In this document: piece after piece, positions 10,890 through 22,444 of the stretch
Layout: each line of letters begins with the position of its first letter
Position numbering within the stretch: position 1 is the first letter of the stretch
Assembly: GCA_950022655.1 (NCBI GenBank)
Contig: OX465579.1
Location: 41,581,950 to 41,645,949, forward strand
Origin: Alentia gelatinosa
Taxonomy: Eukaryota > Annelida > Polychaeta > Phyllodocida > Polynoidae
Direction of reading: 5' to 3'
Length of the DNA stretch: 64,000 nucleotides
Notes under the pieces: model-generated
What the model saw: only the letters and a program-made list of their open reading frames with translations
Told to the model about the DNA's origin: nothing
Databases searched by the model: none
Translations under genes and position numbers: made by a program

Positions 10890-11801
10890 TTGCTGTTTTC
10901 TGAGGATTTCCTGATTTCCTCGTGGCCGTTACAGTGGCGGCACCCATTCTCCGTATTGAAGTCCAGGCACGTTACCTCCCTGGCCCGGGACCGGGTCCCA
11001 TCCTGCTTCGCGTGGTGTGTCGTCGGGGCCGTTAAGGCAAGCTGGACATATTCATCTTGTATGCGGCCGTAATCGCTCTAGTATATGCGGCCGGCTTCCA
11101 CCTGATCAAAGATGTAATTCGACCATCTTTTAACTCCAGACTACGGCCGGCTCTGGGCATCTAAGGATACCTGATGGAGGTGCCGGAACATGTGCTCCTT
11201 GTCCTCAGGGTGCAGAGCCCTGTCGTCACACAAAACTAATGTACTCCAGGGGCCCCAGACTACCCCTGAGTTCCAGCTTCTGGTTGAGGATATAGACCCC
11301 ATCCCAGTCTACAAACATGTATGGTTTCGATATAAGTCTACAGGTATTGAGATCAGAGAGGAGGGTACCCTTACCGGTCACACGGTTGTGCTTGATGGCC
11401 TGCCAGTAAATTTCACGCTGGACATATTCCTCTGTGATGTACACCTCTCGTAGTTGCCGTGGGGGAGGGAGATGCCGTTCGGCCTGGTCCTGGTCCCAGT
11501 CCGGTGTCCATGCCGCAGCGCTTGCCCGTGAGCCGTGGGGCCTGGCCTCTCTCTCAGGAGAGTGATCCCTCTTTGTGAGCTGCAGTATGGTGTCCAGAAT
11601 GCCGTCCATTTTCTCGCTCATCTTCCCCACGTTCTTCTTCATGTCCCCGAGACCTGTCTCGAGGTCCGTAATCCTGGAGGAGCAGATGGTCAACTCCTGG
11701 TGTGAGACCGAGTCCACGTGGTCGTCCGCTTTCCTGCTGGTCCCCTCGGTCTCTCCAGACTGCCGTGAGGCACTCGCGCTTCTTGTCTTTGGCAGCATCA
11801 T
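10890..11801 (-). pseudogene. Retroelement gag-like ORF1 relic
   Basis: On the minus strand a 191-residue frame starts at 11801. It has a charged N-terminus (PKTRSASASRQSGE), then a predicted coiled coil (ITDLETGLGDMKKNVGKM and following), and stops at 11226. Translation then continues in a shifted frame with FRHLHQVSLDAQ, WSNYIFDQVEAGRI and DYGRIQDEYVQLAL. It ends near 10930 in a Cys/His cluster, CLDFNTENGCRHCNGHE. Two in-frame stops interrupt the second part. This order (basic leader, coiled coil, helical core, Cys/His knuckle) is typical of gag-like ORF1 proteins of invertebrate LTR, DIRS or related retroelements. I see no reverse transcriptase, protease or integrase next to it, so the class is unresolved. 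It is broken and non-functional. Confidence 0.6.
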
Positions 11802-12629
11802 CTCACTCGTTCTCCTTATCCCTTTGTATCCCTGTACTTAGTCGCCTATATCCGGGGGATATAGAGACCCGAGGTACATTGAGGGATTAAACCAAAAATG
11901 GGAGAAGAAAAATGTACGTGCGTATGGTGTAAGCGTGAAGCGAGAAGTGAGGGAGAGAAGCGTGCTGTGAGAACACACATGGATGAGAGGTGAGAGAGAG
12001 AAGCGCTAGGGGGTGCGCCGGGGGTGCTTGTAGTGAGAGGGAGAGTCACCAGGGGGTGCAATGACCACCCCTGACCAAAGGCCATGGGTTACCCATGGGA
12101 TTGCCAATGTACTTCTCCATGCCACCTAGCCCAACACAGTAAAATTGGTAAAAGGAAAAAGAAATACACTGAATATATCATATCATTTATTTCATCATAC
12201 ACATCTGTACATATTTCATAACATTGTAAATACCATCAGAACTAGTACATAAGCATATCAGAGGTATTAAAACCCAATGATGGCCCTGGAGCCTACTGAA
12301 AATAGGGTGCTTTCACCCTAGTAAATCACTCCAGAATAAAGATAACTTTTAAAAAAAAAGTAGTATAACCTATAGGAATTCTCTGACAAAAAAAAATTCC
12401 TTAAGAATGATAATACCGAAGAGTTAGCAAATGACATCTTGAATCAAATAACGTCTGTTTATCAGAAAATTGTGAGTTCTACAAACTTGAAAGCTATATT
12501 TGAATGGGGCAGCCTGACAAGCACCCACAACAAGATAGTCTAAATGAAGCGGTAGTATTAATTAACTCCCGAATAACTGACTTCAGCCAGGAAAACAAAG
12601 TCCCCCACACCTTGGATAGCCTCGAAGTT
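11802..12629. other. Non-coding stretch upstream of the gag-like relic
   Basis: The first 300 bp lie 5' of the minus-strand gag-like start and include pyrimidine-rich runs. They may be the element's leader. The palindrome CCATGGGTTACCCATGG lies at about 12082-12098. From 12120 the sequence is AT-rich and featureless. Confidence 0.35.
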
Positions 12630-15050
12630 TCAGGGTCATTCCACCAGAAAATGTACTTTTGGTAAAAAAAAGGGGTAAAAAAATAAATTTGCCCAAACCA
12701 AATTTTCTTTTACTTGTGTGCAAAATATACACTTTCTAGTTTTAGGAAAACATGATTCAACTGGGATATTAGTGGGGGGTCAGTTTTTGTGAGGCTGCAA
12801 AAATTGTAAATATTATTGCCGTCACGTCCGACATATAAAAAAACACTCATACAAAAGTTGATGATAGAGAAATATATTTTATTTTTTGTAAGACATCACG
12901 TTTGTACCCAGTATGTCAAGCATAGTCTGATATTATAGACAAGTGGAAATAGTGAACTACTTATGCAATCTTTTTCTGTGCTGCCTCAAAGATGCACATA
13001 CAGAAGGTGTTCTCCAAGGGATTACAAAATGAATTTTGTTTTTTCTGTCACTATCTAAATACAAAAGTTTCACGTTTTTAAATCACAGAATTACTTTTAT
13101 AGGTTATATACATGATCTATGTCAAATTAGAAGATGTTCCATGCAATAATTTTTGAGCTAATAGCTTCTTGGAAAAAGGTTTAAAAATCTCTCGGACGTA
13201 ATATTTTTAATAACGGACGTGATGGAACAGTAAATTCCACTTTCTTGATGAGAAATCCGAAATATGTCCCAAATTATTAAAAGTTCATGTTTCCTTTTGA
13301 AAATACATACATTATCTTCAATTCAACCACATATAAGAGTATCTTAAATGCCAATGACCTGGTTTTTTTTCTTGAAAAACTACAAAGAATGTCCAACTCT
13401 TTCTTTCTGATCACACTCAGAATAAAGTAAAGTACATTTTTCTCTTACATTTTGTGCTAAAACCGTCTAGAAACAAAAAATGCTAACTTTAACCTTAATA
13501 TTCATTGAAATACCACATTTTGTGTAGACATCATAAATCTCTTGGACGTGATATTCTTGATAACGGACGTGACAGACCAGTAACTTCCACTTCCACAAAC
13601 ACGAAATATGGACCAAAATCTGAAAAACTTTTGTCTGTTTTTGCTAATATATACATGATTTTCAATTCAACGACCTATAAGAGTATCTTAAATGCCAATG
13701 ACCTGGTTTTTTTTCTGGAAAAACTGCAAAGAATATGAAACTCTTACTTCTGATGCCACTCACAATACAGAAGAGAATATTTTTCACTTACATTTTGTGC
13801 TAAAAAAACGTCTGCAAATCTTTTCTCTATGCTTTTAAATGCCAAAAACGCTAACTTTAACCTTAATATTCATCCAAATGCTACATTTTGTGTGTACATC
13901 ATAAATCTCTTGGACGTGATATTTTTAATAACGGACGTGACAGACGAGTAACTTCCACTTTCTTGATCACAAACATGAAAGATGTACAAATTGCTGAGAA
14001 AATCTTCTTTGGTTTTGCAAATATATACATCAGCTTCAATTCAACCACATATAAGAGTACCTTAAATGCCAATGACCTGGTTTTTGGGGAAAAACTGCAA
14101 AGAATATCAAACTCTTGCTTCTGATACCACTCAGAATACACAAGAGTACATTTTTCATTTACATTTTGTGCTACCAACCATCTTTTCTCTATCTTTTTAA
14201 TTTTATCTTTTTCTCATCTCCTTGTTCCTCCAGTCCTTAGATGAGTCTGGAAATTGGGTTCTTTGTATGACTATTGTTCAGACTTATATTTAAAATAGAT
14301 ATTTTGCCCACAAACTTTTAAAATATGATGGCTGTAAGAACAAAAATATAACCAAAATCAGATTTCCTCAAAATGATTTATTTTTTTCATCACGCCATAG
14401 AATATAACCGTCTTCAGTATTCCAGGTGATTTTATCCAAGGTTTGTCCAAGTCTTATAGTTCAGGTATGGTTTTGAAAAATCATGCATCACGTCCGACAT
14501 GAAAATAAACCACTATAGGTAGTAGCTCAATCTCATAATCATTTCAATTTTCGATTAGATATGGAGTACAATAGGCAAACATTGAGAAAAATCAAAACAG
14601 ATGATCCTAACCCTCATTTTCATACTTGTTATGAGATGAAATCAAACTGGGCGTCACGTCCGACATATATATATCGGACGTGACGGCGGCTACAAAAATG
14701 CATGAAAAAAATATATTTACATGTGGACTTTCTTCACTTTTTCTCCCTAGACTTATGAAATGACACTTGGTGCACATAATGAACAACTTTCGTTACTGTA
14801 TTCTTGTAATTTAATCTCATTCAAACATAGTTCCTAGTCAATTCGGTCAAAATACTTCACCCATATCACGTCCGTGATGGCTATTACCACATGATAGGTG
14901 TACAACCTGAGTCCAGATACTACACAGTCTTTTAAACATACATTTTGTCATTGGGAATAGATCGTTATATATATATATTCTGCACCTCTTTGCACATTTT
15001 CTCATAGATCAATCGAAAGAAGAATTTCCATATCGGACGTGATATGGCTA
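12630..15050. repeat. Array of TCACGTCCG/CGGACGTGA motifs
   Basis: A gene-free, AT-rich block in which a 9-bp motif, TCACGTCCG or its complement CGGACGTGA, recurs in both orientations. Top-strand copies are at 12822, 14488, 14654 and 14866. Complement copies are at 13214, 13564, 13932, 14675 and 15034. Weaker forms such as TTGGACGTGAT occur at 13542 and 13911. At 14652-14685 two copies face each other as a perfect 12-bp inverted pair around an AT spacer. Clustered inverted motifs of this kind are typical of transposase-binding subterminal regions, but I found no terminal repeats that define an element. Confidence 0.65.
13186..14230. repeat. Three-copy tandem repeat, unit about 350-370 bp
   Basis: Three diverged units begin near 13186, 13535 and 13903. 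The shared landmarks come in the same order: AAATCTCTYGGACGT, AACGGACGTGA, an ACCACATATAAGAGTA-like phrase, AATGCCAATGACCTGG, then ACATTTTGTGCTA. The GGACG landmark is spaced 350 and 368 bp apart. Short frames in the units are a by-product of the repeat and not genes. Confidence 0.8.
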
Positions 15051-15608
15051 AATAAATTTTTTTGAAAAATTCACTAAGACATTGAAAATACCCCCAACCC
15101 TTCCAGTAGTGGCCATGTTGGGAACTCATTACTCTACTCTTTTATTCAAACCACAAACTTTCGGTAAATACTTGTCAACTTTTCAAGAAAATGGATTCTA
15201 CAGAATCACAAACTCCAAGTTATCACTATTAACACAGAAAATCATGTCCAGGATGGAAAAATAATGCTAGCATCGAAGAAATCTGGACTACTCACATGAG
15301 CTGGATGTCTCCTCAAGCTGCTGAACCGCCGGAGTGGAGGCGCATGCACAGTTAATATGTTCATATCTACCTCAACAAATGTATCACAACGACTTAAATA
15401 AACCGGTCTTTACATCTTATAGAATGGGTAATGTAATTACTGAATGGTGGAATTATCTGATATTGAGCGACAAAAAGGCCTTAAATTGGTTAGTATGAAT
15501 ATGTACTATTCCCAATTTTGAAAGTTTCATGATATTAACCAAGCATTTTGACATAGTTATGGTTTCTGAGAGTTGGCTTGACCCGAGGTATCCTGTGGAT
15601 AGAGATGT

Positions 15609-15870
15609 CAGATTTCCATTTTTCCGTGGAAATCCACTTTTTCATATTCAGTATATGTAATTTATTTCCCTTGTGTAAAGCAAAGGTAATATTGATTCAG
15701 CCTCATTTACAGCAAGAAAACTGTGCTTTGAACCTCCCCGAAGACCCTCAGCCTCTTGCTATGGCTGAAAAGGACATATTATCCAAGTTTTCCCGATCTC
15801 TCTATGGCAGAAAAATCCACACGAAAATATTTCCACTTTTTTCCCTGACCCCAACTGACATCCCTGTGTG
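15609..15870. mobile_element. Insertion in the LINE endonuclease, ends unresolved
   Basis: The endonuclease reading stops after VDRDV near 15608 and resumes with IAIEGYQIIGLDRR at about 15871. The intervening 260 bp have no endonuclease similarity. Near 15610-15640 there is a small palindrome around TTTCCGTGGAAATCC. I found no convincing terminal repeats or target duplication, so the class and exact ends are inferred only from the break in the host reading frame. Confidence 0.4.
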
Positions 15871-16553
15871 GAGAAAATAGCCATTGAAGGGTATCAGATC
15901 ATAGGTCTGGACAGAAGACCTTATGTTAGAAAAAAAAGGGGGGTGCTAATGTTCATAAAAAAATTCCTTTTCATTTGAAATTGTAAAACAATACACTGAA
16001 ATCTCCACTGACTATGAAGTGATTACGGTGATTGTGACTATTCACAAAAAGAGATATCTGATTGTGAACATCTACAAGCCTCCACCCATCACTCCAACTA
16101 TACTATATCAAAAGCTGGAGGCAATAGTAGAGGGATATCTCTATATAGGTAACATAGTTATAATGGGAGATGTCAATGTGGACTTTCTGGACAAAACAAT
16201 CCAAGAAATATTAAAATATTCTGACATACTTTTAATCTAACACAGTACATAAACGTACCAACAAGAGTCACTGAAGACTCTGCAACGGGTATTGATCATA
16301 TCTACTCTAATATACCGCATGTGGTACTTTCAACAACAGTGAATGTACACTTGAGTGACAATTTACCAATTCCCCTTATAATCAAAGCTCCATGTAACAA
16401 AGTTCCAAAGCAGAAAATATTTGCACATAGTTATATATAAAAACTTTGATAAGACACAGTTTATACATAACTTCTTAAGCTGCGACTGGAGCCAATATGT
16501 AATAACACAGAAACCCGAAGACTTGTGGGCTATAATCCTAGCTAATATAGAAC

Positions 16554-17547
16554 GGTCGAAAATCACGAAATTGCAGCAAATAGACTATATTTTGAATATT
16601 TTGAAAAGCCCCTTTTAGGGAATAGTTTAAATGGTTTTCATGCATCTAGGGCAATGTAGGGCAGAGTGTAGAACCATAAATACCAGATAATTCCGATATT
16701 TAGACAAATTATGGCTCAAAACGTGTGGGCGTCACGTTACAACACCGGCATAAAATCGTGCATAAAATAAAAATAAAAAAGTGCCAGAATACAATGAGTT
16801 TCACCGTTTTTAATGACTCACATATATATGCATCTACCCACCATAAAAAGATAGGCCTATATGCATTCCTTCATAATGAACTAGATTTGTGCTATTTTGG
16901 TGTAGTTTAAGCAGTCACGTTACGACACCCACTAAACTATTAATAGTTCCTGTTCCCTATGATATTAGTAATAGTTCTTGTAGGACATCAAAGGGTAGAT
17001 ATATAGCTCCACAATGGCGAAAAAAATGAAGTCTCTATCATTATTAGTAAAAAAGTTATGAGTCCAAACCTATTTTTTTTCGTCACGTTACGACCCCGTC
17101 ACGTTACGACCCCGTCACGTTATGACCCGTAGTGGGTCACGTGGGGTCAGGAAAAAGGTAAAAAATAGTGTTCCTGTGTTGGGTACATATATACTTATGA
17201 AATAGCGAAAGAATGAAGTCTTTATCTTTACCAGAAAAAAAGTTATGAGACCCTACATATTTTTGCATCACGTTACGACCCCCGTCACGGTACGACCCCC
17301 GTCACGTTACGATCCCCCAGTGAATGTAAGACCAAGGAAAGCCATGAAATGATAAAAATGCATTTTCTATGGATCAGATCCATTTCCCCAGTGTCAGCCC
17401 AGGCCCAGGTGGGGGTGTGGGCATAGCCTTTAAATATGACGCAAAGGGGGGGGGGGGGGGTCGGGGGGGGTCGTAACATGACGAATTTATGATCCTCTCA
17501 GATTTGATTTTTTTTCGGCATTTGCTGCAATTTCGTGATTTTTGACC
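16554..17547. mobile_element. Non-autonomous DNA transposon with 28-bp TIRs nested in LINE
   Basis: The ends are inverted repeats of 28 bp with one mismatch: the left begins GGTCGAAAATCACGAAATTG, the right is its complement with A for G at position 5. Both sides are flanked by GAAC (16550-16553 and 17548-17551). Removing the element and one GAAC restores the LINE frame as ANIEQSLAQMSP, which fixes the ends precisely. The interior has no transposase-like frame. It contains about nine copies of GTCACGTTACGACCCC or close variants at 16731, 16914, 17082, 17098, 17114, 17267, 17284 and 17301, plus an inverted copy at 17468-17483. It also has a direct repeat of about 75 bp (17018-17094 and 17206-17280). 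A 4-bp duplication with a clustered internal motif could fit several cut-and-paste superfamilies; I cannot assign one. Confidence 0.85.
17018..17280. repeat. Direct repeat inside the 994-bp transposon
   Basis: Two copies of a unit of about 75 bp start near 17018 and 17206. Each runs from GAATGAAGTCTYTATC-like sequence through AAAAAAGTTATGAG to a CGTTACGACC box. The spacing is about 187 bp. Confidence 0.6.
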
Positions 17548-19435
17548 GAACAATCTTTGGCCCAAATGTCACCGATAAAGAAATTATATGTATCAATTAA
17601 CAAACCTATATGGCTTGACGATGAGGTTTTGAATGAGATCCAAAATCGTGACTATTTATATAGGCATGCTAGAAACACTGGGGATGAGGATAACTGGCAA
17701 ATAGCCAAGTTCTATCACAACAGAACTAAATCCCTGATCATGGCAAAGAAAAAATGTTTGATTAATAAGTTATTGAGAAACAACAAAAATGACCCAAAGA
17801 AATTCTGGCGAGGAGTGCGAGAGTTGATACCTAAAGAAAGACCGCCTCCTATCAGTAAATTACTTGACCAGAATACCAATGAAGTTATTCCCGTAAATAA
17901 AATGGCAGAACATGTAACTATATTCCACTCGTCATATCCAAACTCGTGGAAAAATGCCACTATAACTGTAATTCCCAAAATATCTAATGCTTGCCTTGCC
18001 ACAAATTTATGACCAATAAGTATCCTGCAACTTCTTGGGAAGATCCTTGAGAAATTAGTGAATAATAGATAAAAATATTTTCTGGAAAGTAAATAACAAA
18101 ATAACTGACGCACAGGATGGGTTTAGAACTAATCGATAAACGATAACGGCTATCACAAATTACTTATTAACTTATTTAATTATTATTTATAACTTAGTTG
18201 ACATCTAAGACCACATCCATTTTTCTTGACTTTAAAAAAGCATTTGATACCATACTTCATAATTTATTAATACACAAAATATATAAACTAGGACTTGACA
18301 ATAAAACCTGTAATTGGATTAAAAGTTACCTTATAAATAGAACTCAAAAGTCACCCTGAAAGGCCTTAACTCTAAACCATTGCCTGTGAAATGTGGGGTC
18401 CCACAGGGATCAGTGCTTGGTCCTACCTTCTTTTTTATATAGATTAATAATGTTATCAATATTATTCCTGAACGTCTATTTATAACTCTATATGCTGATG
18501 ATACCATAATAACTTCAAAGTCCCTAGACACACTAAAAGAAACAATCCCTTCAATTGAACAGTGGTGTAAAGAAAATCTATTGACGTTAAACGAAACAAA
18601 AAGGTCTGGATGGGTTACTCAACCATGAGTAAACCACCTATTGATACTTATTTATAAATGGTGTAAAGCTTGAACAAGTAAATAAGTTTAAATACCTTGG
18701 CCTAACTATTGACCGGCGTTTAAAATTTGCTGAGCATCGAAATACTGTATTACAGAAGGTTGGTTATAGAATGTATTTATTTAATAAAATCCGAAAATTC
18801 ATTGACACAAATACAGCACAAAAATATATTAGTCCACTATTATACCGTTTTTTGACTACTGTGATTTTATATATGACGACTCTAAAGATACTACAGCAAA
18901 AACACTACAAAATATTCAGAACAGATTCTTATGCACTATATATAGTGTAAAACTGGAACCTAATCCTCGAATGACAACAGTTGAGATGCATATAAAAGCA
19001 AATCTGAAATTATTAAGTGACAGAAGGAAGATTCATTCCCTTTGCTATGCTTACATGTTGGTTTGTGACCCTTTGTTAATAGATAATAGGGACCTTCCCA
19101 TTAGACGCAAAAAAGGAAGACTACTAAGACAACCACCACTCAAAAATCTGGTGTACAATATGTCATTCTATATGAAAGCTATAGATAACTGGAATAACTT
19201 AAAAGAGGTTTACACCACTATTGACAATACTTCACACTTTAAGATTCTGATAAAAAAGATAGTACCCTTCATGTTATATGAATGAGTAACTAAAACCTAT
19301 GCCTGACTGCGATTGCATTGCAACACAGGCAGAAATGGGATACTAAGATATTTCCATAAATCCTTTGTTGAAATAGTAAGTCGAGATTGCGTTGCAACCA
19401 ACGTTGTGCTTGATTGGGTGAGCGTTGTGTAAAAC

Positions 19436-19622
19436 TTTACTATATACCCATGCCGTATATACTGTAAATACGCACCGTTTTGGCATATGACGTAAAAATA
19501 CTGTACGGACCACTGGTCCGTACACTAAAATACGCACCACCTAGCCATACACATTTATTAAAATTTTGGTTGTTAAGAAAAATGAAATTGATTTTTTTTT
19601 CAATTTCAGGTATATAGTAAAT
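19436..19622. mobile_element. Foldback element with TTTACTATATACC ends
   Basis: TTTACTATATACC at 19436-19448 is mirrored by GGTATATAGTAAA at 19609-19621. Inside is a palindrome of about 22 bp around GTACGGACCACTGGTCCGTAC. The left 110 bp occur again, inverted, at 29586-29697. This is a small non-autonomous repeat family with at least two copies in the window. Confidence 0.6.
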
Positions 19623-19636
19623 ATATAATGTCCAAC

Positions 19637-19763
19637 CATGCTCGTACAAGTCACATAACTCGATGCCAATTTACCGTTTGTACAGAACTCGGCGTAAACG
19701 CCTCGGTCCGTACAAACTGTAAATTAGCATTTCGTTCTGTGACTTGTACAGCATGGTCAGGAC
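19637..19763. repeat. Long imperfect inverted repeat
   Basis: The left arm (about 19637-19683) and right arm (about 19717-19763) pair over roughly 47 bp with scattered mismatches. Matching landmarks are GTACAAGTCACA, AATTTAC and TTTGTAC. This is consistent with a short MITE lying between the LINE end and the hammerhead-like motif. Confidence 0.6.
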
Positions 19764-19810
19764 GTTCTATATAATTACTCATACTGTGTGTAAATTGAAC
19801 AACTTTAAAA

Positions 19811-19852
19811 TTGCCTGATGAAGTCCCATCAATAGGGACGAAACATTGCAAA
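19811..19852 (+). ncRNA. Hammerhead ribozyme-like motif (type I, Penelope-like)
   Basis: The conserved core is visible: CTGATGA at 19815-19821, stem II GTCCC/GGGAC (19823-19827 and 19835-19839) closing a 7-nt loop, then GAAAC at 19840-19844. Stem I pairs TTGC just 5' of the core with GCAA at 19848-19851. That leaves ACATT as a minimal stem III and a candidate AUU cleavage triplet. Hammerheads with very short stem III are known from terminal repeats of Penelope-like retroelements. A polyadenylation signal AATAAA follows at 19901-19906. One extra A sits between the core and stem II, and no GIY-YIG or RT frame is visible nearby. Activity is therefore uncertain. Confidence 0.5.
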
Positions 19853-20339
19853 TCATTAATGAAATTCCCCCTCCCCATCTCGATGTTAAATGAATCCCAC
19901 AATAAAGTTTGAATACCCAAATCAGCTTGTCTGGTTTTTTGTGAACCGTGAACCAATGTGTGTAAAATGATCTGGTACGATTAAGATACTGACTGATACC
20001 ATCTATAATTAAGTCACTTGGTACTCCAAGGCAGTCAACTAAGTGCCTGGAACGCTCATTGGCCTGATGTACAAGGGTTAGATATACTACCGGTGTTACC
20101 TTATACTCATGTTGATTCTCAGTTTTTCATCTCATCTCATCTCATTCAGACAACCATGATGCTGTGCTCCTCAGATTAGAAACTGTATTAGTGTATAGCC
20201 CCCCGTCGCATACTGTACGTAGCTAAATGTAGTGTACGAGATCCCAAGAGGGACCAGACGGCAGAACGGCCCCGGCCGAGTCTGGATATCTGTAAAAAGA
20301 AATTACCCTAATAATTTTATTTTTTTAAGAGAAAAAAGA

Positions 20340-20530
20340 AAACCCTTTTCTGTACCTCGTACAAGGGTGTTCGTTTAATGTCTAAGTTTATTCACTTGGA
20401 CAGTATTAGACGTCCATGAGGTCGTCCATAAGTGTTGAATAAGGCCAACCCATATCGTTCCTGAGCATCTATGGCAAACAGAAAAGGGTATACATGTACG
20501 ACACTAGATTATTAAACGGGCCCCTGAATC
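20340..20530 (+). mobile_element. Terminal segment of the GGGCCCGTT-family element
   Basis: This segment resembles 46680-46858 through a run of shared phrases: CTCGTACAAGGG near the start, GAGGTCGTCCATA-like in the middle, CAGAAAAGGGT, then GATTATTAAACGGGCCCC at the end. Only the right end is clear; a matching left end was not found. Confidence 0.55.
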
Positions 20531-22200
20531 GCTACAATAGGGGAATTCTACAGAGCCTGCATGTTGAGTGCGATGTGCAGAGGCTACACATTCGTAGAAG
20601 AGAACGGAATTTAGTGTAGGGCCTACATGTACAAGCTATTTAAGATTGATGAGTATCTTGATAATAGGGAGAGTAGAACGAGAAGAGCTATGCATGTGGT
20701 CATTAAAGAACATTGTTTTAGATGCATACCCCCTCAAAAATCGTTTTTATATAGAAGCATTGCCAGGTATACGTCCAAGTCATCTAGCCATTCATACTTA
20801 TTTTTATTCCACTTAATCTTAAGCTGGTGAGTAACATCTTGTAATGGTATCTAGTATACACCTTGGAACAATTGTATGAATACTTACCGAAATGGATAAA
20901 AACTAATTGAAGCAATGTACATGGAGTTATAATTGATATTTTGTTATTTTCTGTGAATGATACACACTCATAGCAAATTCTCGGTCACAGTAGGTGTTGT
21001 GGAGGACCTCTAACAGAAAAAAGTTTCAAGAATAGTCAATTTGAGCTATTATCGATCGGAGGACTTGTGTGGTTTTCTGTCAGCATCAAACCTATAGATA
21101 AATGCTTGCTAGCAGCTTGTGATAGTGCTATGCTAGTTCTCTCACCGCTATCTGCTACCTTTAAGACAGCAGTTACTGGGAAACCTCACACTGCTATCAC
21201 AGAAAGATAGTTGAAAGGTAGTTGCTAGCAGTGTTAGTACGACTGGCCCCCTGGGCTTTGCTACCTTCTCCTGCATGCCCTTAAATCTCCAAATGAAATT
21301 ACCCTCTCTCTGGAGTGGGGCAAACCATATTTTACCAGTGTAGAAGGCAAGTATAGTCTGCATTAGATTTTAACCTATTTTACTGTGGACATGTCGCTGG
21401 TGGAGCTCAGATGACACTAGCTGTCATGATCACCTTTCTTGTTGTCCTGCTGGGGGAAATTACCTGACAGGCCAATGCAGTTGTTTGGTGGGTTACAGAT
21501 GTTTGGTTGATTTTCCAATGGAGCCACTAATGAACAGCGGGAAGTGGTTTACTGCAGCCCCATATATTTTGTAATGGGGACATCGTAACCCATGGCGTTA
21601 CGGACAGAAGTGTCTGTTCTTACACATGGATTAAAAATGGTCCCTACTGATACATGTAATAAAAACTATGATATGATAAATCCTGGTTTTAACATATTTG
21701 TGAAGGCAGATAATAAGTACAACAAATAATAGTTTTGTGGACACAAGGCTCTGTAAACCACAAAAGGTTGACTTCGTAATACACTAACGCTCCCAACGTA
21801 ACTTATGTTACTGTGTGGCAACCACTCGTGGTTTACGACCGTCTGTTCACAAAAACATAGATTATCATCTATATAAACATGTACATAGGCATGTATGTAT
21901 GTACACGCGTAATGTACATTCAGAGAAAAGCCCACCCATACATGTATTTAGAAAATAAAAGAAATAACATGTAATATTTCAAAATTGCGATTGCACAAAG
22001 ATGAAATGTGTAATGGTGATTATCAAACCTAACAGGTCACACTGCTGATCACGTACATTTCTTTATATGGAAGGAGGTACAATAGCTGGAGCAAGCAATC
22101 TGGTGGTTGAATTTCTTTAGGGAAAGGCCAGTCTAGGTCTTGCACGGCAGTGTAGACTACCGTACTGTCTAGGTGGTCAGGTTGATCTTCCAGCTGTGTT
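20531..22200. other. Intergenic, mostly featureless
   Basis: No coding similarity seen on either strand. The only recurrent sequence noted is the short dispersed repeat at 21819-21885. Confidence 0.4.
21819..21885 (+). repeat. Dispersed repeat shared with 6.4 kb
   Basis: Second copy of the element at 6402-6470, in the same orientation: AACCACTCGTGGTTTAC, then CACAAAAACATAG. Confidence 0.5.
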
Positions 22201-22444
22201 ACCAGGGACTTGTTTCAAAAGTCGGGAGGGTGCTAAACGAGGGTACTCATCGCCAATGCGAGAGGCCAACAATGGAACTTGAGGCGTCGCTGTCGAGGTG
22301 GAGGTGCCGCTCTCTATGGGATATTGGTAGTAGTTTTGCTGCCGCCATGATTTGAGGTGCCGCTCGCTGTTGCCGGCCTCTCGCTTTCAAAATGTGACGT
22401 GCCGCTGGCGAGACCTCATTCGACTTTTGAAACAGCCCCCAGGT
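22201..22444. mobile_element. MITE with TTTCAAAAGTCG termini
   Basis: The left end contains CTTGTTTCAAAAGTCG and the right end contains the complement CGACTTTTGAAACAG. The outermost bases, ACC and GGT, also pair. The body is GC-rich and repeats GTGCCGCT three times. No clear target duplication could be read, so the superfamily is open. Confidence 0.65.

Larger units (their letters stand above)
15480..19290 (+). pseudogene. Non-LTR retrotransposon (Jockey/CR1-like) EN-RT relic, interrupted
   Basis: Decayed single-ORF LINE-type polyprotein. The endonuclease part shows IVMVSESWLD near 15556, EGYQIIGLDRR near 15885, GDVNVDF near 16165 and IDHIYSN at 16291. A linker with INKPIWLDDEV follows at about 17600. 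Reverse transcriptase motifs include WKNATITVIPK near 17950, FLDFKKAFDTI near 18220, CGVPQGSVLGP near 18390 and the catalytic YADDT at 18491-18505. The thumb-like FKYLGLTID and an end piece with RRKIHSLCYAYML reach 19285. Many stops and frameshifts are present. A stretch of the early RT (between the MAEH and YPNSWKNA landmarks) appears deleted. Two later insertions interrupt it: about 15609-15870 inside the endonuclease and 16554-17547 in the linker. The motif order fits the Jockey/CR1 group; the exact clade is unclear. Confidence 0.85.

Noticed and set aside
12630..15050. CRISPR-like array
   Set aside because: The context is eukaryotic, repeats occur in both orientations with irregular spacing, and no cas genes exist.
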